Below, in pieces: positions 57,752 through 64,000 of a stretch of DNA of 64,000 bases. Each line of letters starts with the position of its first letter. The first letter of the stretch is position 1. The stretch comes from Paraspadella gotoi (Eukaryota; Chaetognatha): NCBI GenBank assembly GCA_051294375.1, contig CM119264.1:19971590-20035589 (forward strand), in the 5' to 3' direction. Under the pieces are notes generated by a model. That model worked only from the letters and a program-made list of their open reading frames with translations. It was not told the origin of the DNA and did not search any database. The translations under genes were made by a program, and so were the position numbers.

Positions 57752-58575
57752 TCGCCAGACGGGCGATAGCCCTACTTGGGCGAGATTTTAATTCTTTCCT
57801 ACTTCTTTGATCGTAGTCATTGTTGTTGTCGTCATCGTTATCATGTTGTTTTACCATTGGAAATAGCTCAAGTGTGTAACTATAGGAAGCTAAAAATTTA
57901 CATATGGCTTATCATTAAGGTCTTTTAAATTGTTATGTTTCATATTGCTATACGCATTTATTTATATTTTATTTACAATACAATTTTTATATATATAGAC
58001 AAGTTCAGCTCTGCAGCTGCTGTCCAGTGGCGGTCCAACGACTGTCCAGTTTCTCTTTATTTTTCTCTCTTTTTCTCTCTCTCTCATATATGTTTCTCTC
58101 TCTCTCTTTTTTCCATCGCTGCCTCTTCTGATTAAGCTCTGAAGCAGCTGTCTAGCTTCTTCCCTCTATCTTTTTTTCTCTTTCTCTCTCTCCCTCTCTT
58201 TCTCTCTTTGTCTCTTATTGTATCAATGAATGATTATCATCGTATCAAAGAATATCTATCACCGCTTCAATGAATGATTATGATCGCATCCATCATTTGG
58301 TTATCATTACATCAATATTTGGTTATCATCGCATCAATAATTGATTATCATTACCTTAATAATTAATAACTAATACATCAATCAATAAATTACTATTACA
58401 TCAATCAATCAATTACTATTATATCAATAAATCAATTACTATTAAATCAATCAATGAATTATTATTATATCAATCAATAAATTATTATTACATCAATAAT
58501 TCATTATTGCATCAATCATTTGTTTGTTTTTTTCTTTAATTTTCTTTGATAGTAACGTCTGGCGATATCACTATA
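57752..58575 (+). repeat. Hairpin-led repeat, family G, right arm
   Basis: Starts ATCTCGCCAGACGGGC with a hairpin closed by GGGCGAGAT, then CGTAGTCATTGTTGTTGTCG, CT tracts and the 22 bp minisatellite (58215-58540); ends CGTCTGGCGATAT. Mirrored at 51535-52325. Confidence 0.7.
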
Positions 58576-58784
58576 CTTTTAAGATTTTTTTTTTAAATTT
58601 TAACTACAGTTTCAGATTAAGTACGAAAAATTATAAAACCTTTGTAAAATATTAAATATCTTATTTGGCATTTTTACTCCCCAGTAGAGTAGTAGGAACT
58701 CTTCCAATAGCGCCCCATTTATATTATTTAATTCATGAACCTAAATTAATTAAATCTTAATATTTAACCTTAATCTGTTAATAA

Positions 58785-58960
58785 CCAAAATCCCTAACCC
58801 TAATTCCCAACCTTAATCCCAAACCTAATCTTTAACCCTAAACCTAAACCCCAATCCCCAATCTTTAACCACAACCCTTAACTTTAAACTTTAGTACCTA
58901 ACCCTAATCCCTAACCTAATCCCAAAACTCATCCCTAAACCTAACCTTTAACCTAATCTT
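58785..58960 (-). repeat. TTAGGG-like stretch, right arm
   Basis: Degenerate CCCTAACCCTAAT units, the mirror of 51119-51300. Confidence 0.6.
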
Positions 58961-59432
58961 TAAACCTAAAAACTAATTTAATACCGATTTTAAGCTGAAA
59001 TGGGCCGTTCTGGAAAAATAATGCCCAGTAATACCTTGTAAATTAAACCTTTTTTCCATTTTTGATGCTGAAGATATCAGAATTTTGTGTAACATATTCT
59101 ATTCTATTTTAATGAGGAATCTAAATCTTTTAAAATTTAAAAAAAAATTGGAATTTACTATTTTTCAATGATAGCAATGCCACAAGTAAATTGTAAAATT
59201 GTAAATTAAAAAAAAAATTTAGTTAGCTTAAATATTTATGCGGTTTTTAACTGCTGTATTCTCTTGAATAATCATTTGTATTTTCTTGCTAGTCTAATTC
59301 AAGTGAAAAAATTATGGATCCATAATAAAGATGGATTTTAGGATGTAAATGTGGTTCTATGGTTAGTGATTTCAAACTGCCGATTACAACTGTTCAGTTT
59401 ATTTTAAATATTATTTATTGTAAATTTTCCAG

Positions 59433-59559
59433 AAGGGCCAGTTGTCTTCTCTCGCGAGTTAAATAATATGTCTGTAAAAGAAGGAGCGCCGGCAATTCTT
59501 CATGCCGCTGTCAATAAAATAAGATACATTCAATCTGGAACATCTGTGAATATTACATG
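59433..59559 (+). CDS. Ig domain exon 20a, first half of split domain
   Basis: EGPVVFSRELNNMSVKEGAP, AILHAAVNKIRYIQSGTSV, NITW. Acceptor phase 1; donor TG|GTAAGT is phase 2 and splits the core Trp codon, completed by exon 20b. The B-strand cysteine is lost (ILHAAV). Confidence 0.87.
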
Positions 59560-59929
59560 GTAAGTTTTATTCTAAACAACTTTTATTGATTCATTCGATA
59601 TTTCACATTGTTAAAAATAGCTTTACTTAATTATTGGTAAATTTTGAGACTGATACTCCTGCGATGTTATTGTGCCCCAGTGGCGAAACCGTCGTCTCCA
59701 CACCGCCAGGCTTAGCGGAGCAACTTTATAAATCATTTTTCATTCGTTTTGTCGATCTGTCAGTCTCGTCTGTTCTTATAGTTTAAATGTTTATATGTCT
59801 TGGAAATATTTAATATATCTTATCATATGCATGCATTACATAGTTGGTAGTCGCGTGATCACTTGAATATGCCAGATAGAAAATGCAATTAAATGGCCAG
59901 TTCAGCCTATTATGACTTTAACTCCCATC

Positions 59930-61592
59930 ATTTTTTCCACTCACATCATTTTTTAAACTCACATCATTTTTTCAATTTGCATCATTTTTACAATTCGCAT
60001 CATTTTTTCAACTTGTGTCATTTTTTTAACTTGCATCTTTTTTTTTAACTTGCATCATTTTTTTTAACTTGCATCATTTTTTCAACTTGCATAATTTTTT
60101 TAACTTGAATATTTTTTTTAAATTGCATCATTTTTTCACATTAATTAATTAATTAAAACATTTATTAGTAATCATAAATAATAAAGATTTAAGTAAATGT
60201 GACTTATGTTTTTTCCATTTAAACTCATTTCCACAGGCACGATTCCGTCAAAACTTTATATCTAGCTTCTTCCCACACTTTCCTACCCGCACACAAAATT
60301 TCATCTCTATCTATTCATTCAATTATGAATAATTTATGGTTAAAATAAGTAAAAAGATTCAAGTAAATGTGACTCATATTTTTTTCATTTAAACTCATTT
60401 CCACTGCACGTTTCCACCGAAAATTTATATCAAGCTTCGTCACACACTTTCCTACCCACACACAACATTTCAACTCAATCTATCCATCCAATTATTAGGG
60501 TGGTTAAAATAAGTAAAAAGATTTTAGTAAATGCGACTTATGTTTTTTCCACCAAAACTTTATATCCAGCTTCATCACACACTTTCCTACCGACACATAA
60601 AATTTCATTACAATCCAACTACCCAATAACGAGTTATTGGAGCTTTTTGCTAAGATGGGACAGACGGACGGACATAATTTTTTTGCATATTTATCATAAT
60701 TCGATGTTCTGACATGATGTAAGTGATTGCCCGACAATATTGAGGGGGCGGACAGACGGACCGACAAAGTGAAAGCAGATCCGACTAAAAATAGCACTGT
60801 ATCCCAAATCGATGTTTTCTTTTAACAAGTTTGAGCAAACAATGTCGGATCTGCCCACGATCATTGGCGGTAATTAATTAATTAATTAATACAAACTATA
60901 TAAACTAAAATAATAATTTAATTAATAAATTAATTGATTGATTGATTAGATAATTAATTAATTTATAAATAAATTGAATATTGAATATTTAATTAATAGA
61001 TAATTAAATAAATTGATTGATTGATTAATTAAATATTTATTTATTAATTGACTAATTGATTAATTAACTGATTAATTGTTTATTTAATCAATACATCTTG
61101 CATTTACATTTAATATAAAAAGAAAAAGAAGCATAATCAATTAGTGAAATAAGTTTTTTGTTTTTTCCATTATATTTCCATTAAGACGATTCCATCGAAA
61201 CTTGATTTCCAACTTAATCACACATTTTCCTACCCACATACAAAATTTTAAGTCAATCATCCCGTCCACTCATGAATAATTGCCGATCAAATAGTGAAAT
61301 ATATTTTTTTGTTTTTTCCATTTAAACTCATTTCCACTTGCACGATTCCATCAAAACTTCATATCCAGCTAAATCACACACTTCTTTACTCACACACAAG
61401 CAATTAGAGTTTTTTGCTAAGGTGGGACAGACGGATGGATGGATTGACGGACATCGTTTTTTTTTTGCAAAATTTATCATAATCCGATGTTCTGACATGA
61501 TATAAGTGAATGCCCGACAAGATTGAGGGGGTGGACCGACGGACCGACAAAGTGAATTATAGAGTCAGGATCTGCTTATAAGCCGATCCAAT
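59930..61592 (-). repeat. Family F repeats, two inverted copies in right arm
   Basis: Minus-strand heads end at about 60791 and 61592; the inner terminus AACAAGTTTGAGCAAACAAT GTCGGATCTGC begins at 60824. Includes the 19 bp minisatellite (59933-60135). Confidence 0.65.
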
Positions 61593-61791
61593 TAAAAATG
61601 AAGCTATTCTCAAATTTTTTATATGATTTTATTATATAATTGTTATCCTTATTATTAAATTTTTAGTCGGATCTGCTTATCAGCAGATCTCGTCTCTATG
61701 ATTCACTTTGTCGGTCCGTCGGTCCACTCCATCAATATTGTCGGGCCCTCACTTATATCATGTCAGAACATCAAATTATGATAAATTATGC

Positions 61792-62248
61792 TTAGAGAAA
61801 GCAAAGAATTTTTAATTTTTAATAACGATTTTTAATTAATAGTTGGACATGTTTCGGCTTGTTTACTTCAAGCCTTCTTCAGCATATGACATTCAATAAT
61901 AAATTTTGTTTAAAAGAAGAGTGTGAGAGAAAGAGAGAGAGAGGGTAAAAGTTTTTCCAACAAAGTGGTGAGACAGAATAGTGGTCAGATGTGAGGACAG
62001 GTTGAAGGTGAGGGCAGATTGAGTGAGTTGTAAAATGAAGTGAAACTTGTTAAAGAGAGAGAGTTAGAGAGAGAGTGAGAGAGAGAGAGAGAGAGAAACA
62101 AAACAACAGGGATAAATAAATAATAAAGATTCATTTTTGCAATGTACAACAAAGATAAAGAAGTTTGAAAAACTAACATTTGTGAAATTTAACATTTAAC
62201 TAGTGAATAAATAAGTAATTAGCTAAGGGATAGATAAGTAAAATTGAA
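61792..62248 (-). mobile_element. PLE terminus P8, single unit, 11 bp target duplication
   Basis: Flanked by ATAAATTATGC (61781-61791 and 62249-62259). One terminal unit only: hammerhead, GA tracts, the GTGGTCAGATGTGAGGACAG block shared with P1, P3 and P6, and no coding part. Like a solo terminal repeat. Confidence 0.8.
61842..61886 (-). ncRNA. Hammerhead ribozyme motif, PLE P8
   Basis: Minus strand: CTGAAGA (61876-61882) and GAAAC (61851-61855), a perfect six-pair stem II GGCTTG/CAAGCC, helix III ACATGT, cleavage predicted after C at 61846. The best stem II of all copies in the window. Confidence 0.82.
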
Positions 62249-62899
62249 ATAAATTATGCAAAAAAAATGATGTCCGTCCGTCCCACCTTAGCAAAAACAC
62301 CAATTACTCGTGATTGGATGGATGGATTGGATTGAAATTTTGTGTGTGGGTAGGGAAGTGTGTGATTGAGCTGGATATGAAGTTTCGATGGAATCGTCCG
62401 AGTGGAAATGAGTTTAAATGGACAAAACAAAAAAATATATTTTACAATCTGAAGACCAATTGATCATGAGTGGAAGGGGCGATTGACCTGGAATTTTGTA
62501 TGTGGGTAGGAAAGTGTGTGGTTAAGCTGGAAATTAAGTTTCGATGGAATGGTTTGAGTGGAAATGAGTTTAAATGGAAAAAACAAGAAAGTCTGTTTCA
62601 CTAATTGATTATGCTTCTTTTTTCCTTTTATATTAAATGTAAATGCATTATGTATTAATTAATCAATAATTAATTAATCAGTCAATCAATCAAGTCAATC
62701 ATTATCGGCATTATTCTCATCGTCGTCATTGCTTTTGTCGTAGTTAGTAACAAAAAGTCCTAAAAACAAACATTTGGGATCAAATTAATTATTTAATTAT
62801 TAATTAATTAATTATCGATGATGATCGTGGGAAGATCCGACATTGTTTGCTCAAACTTGTTATTGTTGAACATGGCTGTTTATGTTTTTTTTTTTTTAG

Positions 62900-63098
62900 G
62901 TACAGAAACAATATACCGATTTCAAGATTTGATGACAGAGTTGAAGTTAAGCAAGATGACTGTCAATTATATTGCACAATCAAAAAAATAACTCTTGATG
63001 AAAATGGCGCTATCTACTCTGTTACTGCCGATAACTCCACGACTACCGCATCTCTTCAAGTTGCAGAAGAACCTTTGTACTTCATAGAAAAATTAACA
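62900..63098 (+). CDS. Ig domain exon 20b and start of the next domain
   Basis: Completes the split Trp and continues YRNNIPISRFDDRVEVKQD, CQLYCTIKKITLDENGAIYS, VTADNSTTTASLQV, then AEEPLYFIEKLT, the A strand of domain 24. Donor ACA|GTAAGC, phase 0, so the next domain is also split. The F-strand Y-x-C is replaced by YSV. Confidence 0.87.
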
Positions 63099-64000
63099 GT
63101 AAGCGAAGTTTATTTATTCTATGGCCTTAACTTTTGCTTAAAGATACGGAAAGTTGCGTAATTTTATTTCGTAAGTCAATAGATCAAATGCCATAACATA
63201 ATCTGCCTATTTGTAATTTTAAGTTACCCTGTAGTGCAAAGCTTATTACTAATAATTGTGCTGAATTGAATAACATGTTTTGGTTTTCATCATCGTATGT
63301 CCTCAGCTATTTAACATAGTTTTAAAAATCTTAACGTAAAATTATGTAAAATTAAAATTACTAGCTATTACCGATACTATATGTCTTCATTCTTATTATT
63401 AATATTCACATTGTGAAGTAAATAAAATTGATGAATTCCCGGGTTCATATACCTTGATAAAATTATACCACCCCCTCTAAACTTAAACCTAGAAATCATA
63501 AACCACATTCAAACCTCTCTCCTTTTCCTTAAAGCAATTCCACCCGTTAATTGATTTTGAGATCTTGATTTTCAGAACTGATTTAAAAATCTAGGGAAAG
63601 TTGAAAGAATTGCCAAGCATAGCTTTTGAGCCGCATAATTAGCTGAGCACATATCTTATCATTATTAAAAACCAACTGTGCACCACCTCTCAACTCATTT
63701 TATTTTATTTTTTTGTTATTACTATGTTATTTACAAATGCTTTGTTTCGTTTCTTTTATTTCTTTTCGTCATATCTTTTTTGCAATTCTCTCAATTCTAC
63801 AGTCCTGTGCAAAAAAAAAGAGGACACCCAAAAACATTATGAAAATAAATCAAGTGAGATTCCTTTAAAATGAAAGATATTGTAAGTAAATAATATTCAT
63901 GATAAAAGGAACTGGTGTAAATTTAATTAATCCATGGCTAAGCAATGATTTTTTTAAAAGTAACTACTATTAAGTACTCAAAAAGAATGTCAGAACAGAA
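63099..64000 (+). other. Intron continuing beyond the window
   Basis: The arm palindrome ends near 63741. At 63802 TA is followed by CAGTCCTGTGCAAAAAAAAA and GAGGACACC, resembling the inverted end of the mariner-like remnant at 35713; its other end is not in the window. Confidence 0.5.

Larger units (their letters stand above)
61675..62861 (+). repeat. Hairpin-led repeat, family F, right arm, with PLE inside
   Basis: Begins AGTCGGATCTGC, loop, GCAGATC; ends GATCCGACATTGTTTGCTC just 38 bp before Ig exon 20b. PLE terminus P8 sits inside (61792-62248), so this F copy is older than that PLE insertion. Confidence 0.7.
55955..63741 (+). repeat. Right arm of giant inverted duplication
   Basis: Sense-strand arm. 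Its three Ig exons splice in frame with exon 19a at 41718 and with each other, so this arm represents the real gene order. Interrupted by a 25-N gap at 56295-56319. Confidence 0.85.

Overview
This is AT-rich animal nuclear DNA, almost certainly from an invertebrate. It shows spliced coding exons with GT-AG borders, long introns full of transposons, animal-type Penelope-like retroelements, hAT-like miniature elements, tRNA-like SINEs, CT/GA microsatellites and runs of N marking scaffold gaps. I cannot name the species from sequence alone.

The host content is one plus-strand gene of at least 51 kb (11.6 to 63.1 kb), open at both ends. It encodes a chain of 23 consecutive I-set immunoglobulin domains of about 85-90 residues with no linkers and no fibronectin type III domain, and a 24th begins at the last exon. 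Up to 25.1 kb every coding exon is bounded by phase-1 introns and holds one, two or three whole domains. From 28.7 kb on, each domain is split by an internal intron of phase 1, 2 or 0. The joined exons keep one reading frame throughout. Several domains lack the disulfide cysteines, which suits an intracellular sarcomeric giant protein of the obscurin/UNC-89 or titin type.

The introns hold the rest. (1) Penelope-like elements (PLEs) whose ends carry hammerhead-ribozyme motifs in inverted orientation; most insertions have 11-15 bp target duplications, and one at 25.66-28.66 kb still shows reverse transcriptase and GIY-YIG endonuclease remnants. (2) hAT-like foldback miniature elements with 8 bp target duplications, often nested. 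(3) A TA-flanked mariner-like element inside a PLE, which itself contains another PLE and a miniature element (5.2-8.7 kb). (4) A group of repeats that begin with a hairpin, run through GTCC- or GTC-rich sequence, and end with the complement of their start. (5) Minisatellites and interstitial TTAGGG-like stretches.

From 46.3 to 63.7 kb the window is a giant palindrome. About 7.8 kb of sequence, with three Ig exons, occurs on the minus strand at 46.3-54.2 kb and again on the plus strand at 56.0-63.7 kb. The copies differ largely by single-base indels and N gaps lie between them. The plus-strand arm splices in frame with the upstream gene; the minus-strand arm is most likely a misassembled fold-back contig.
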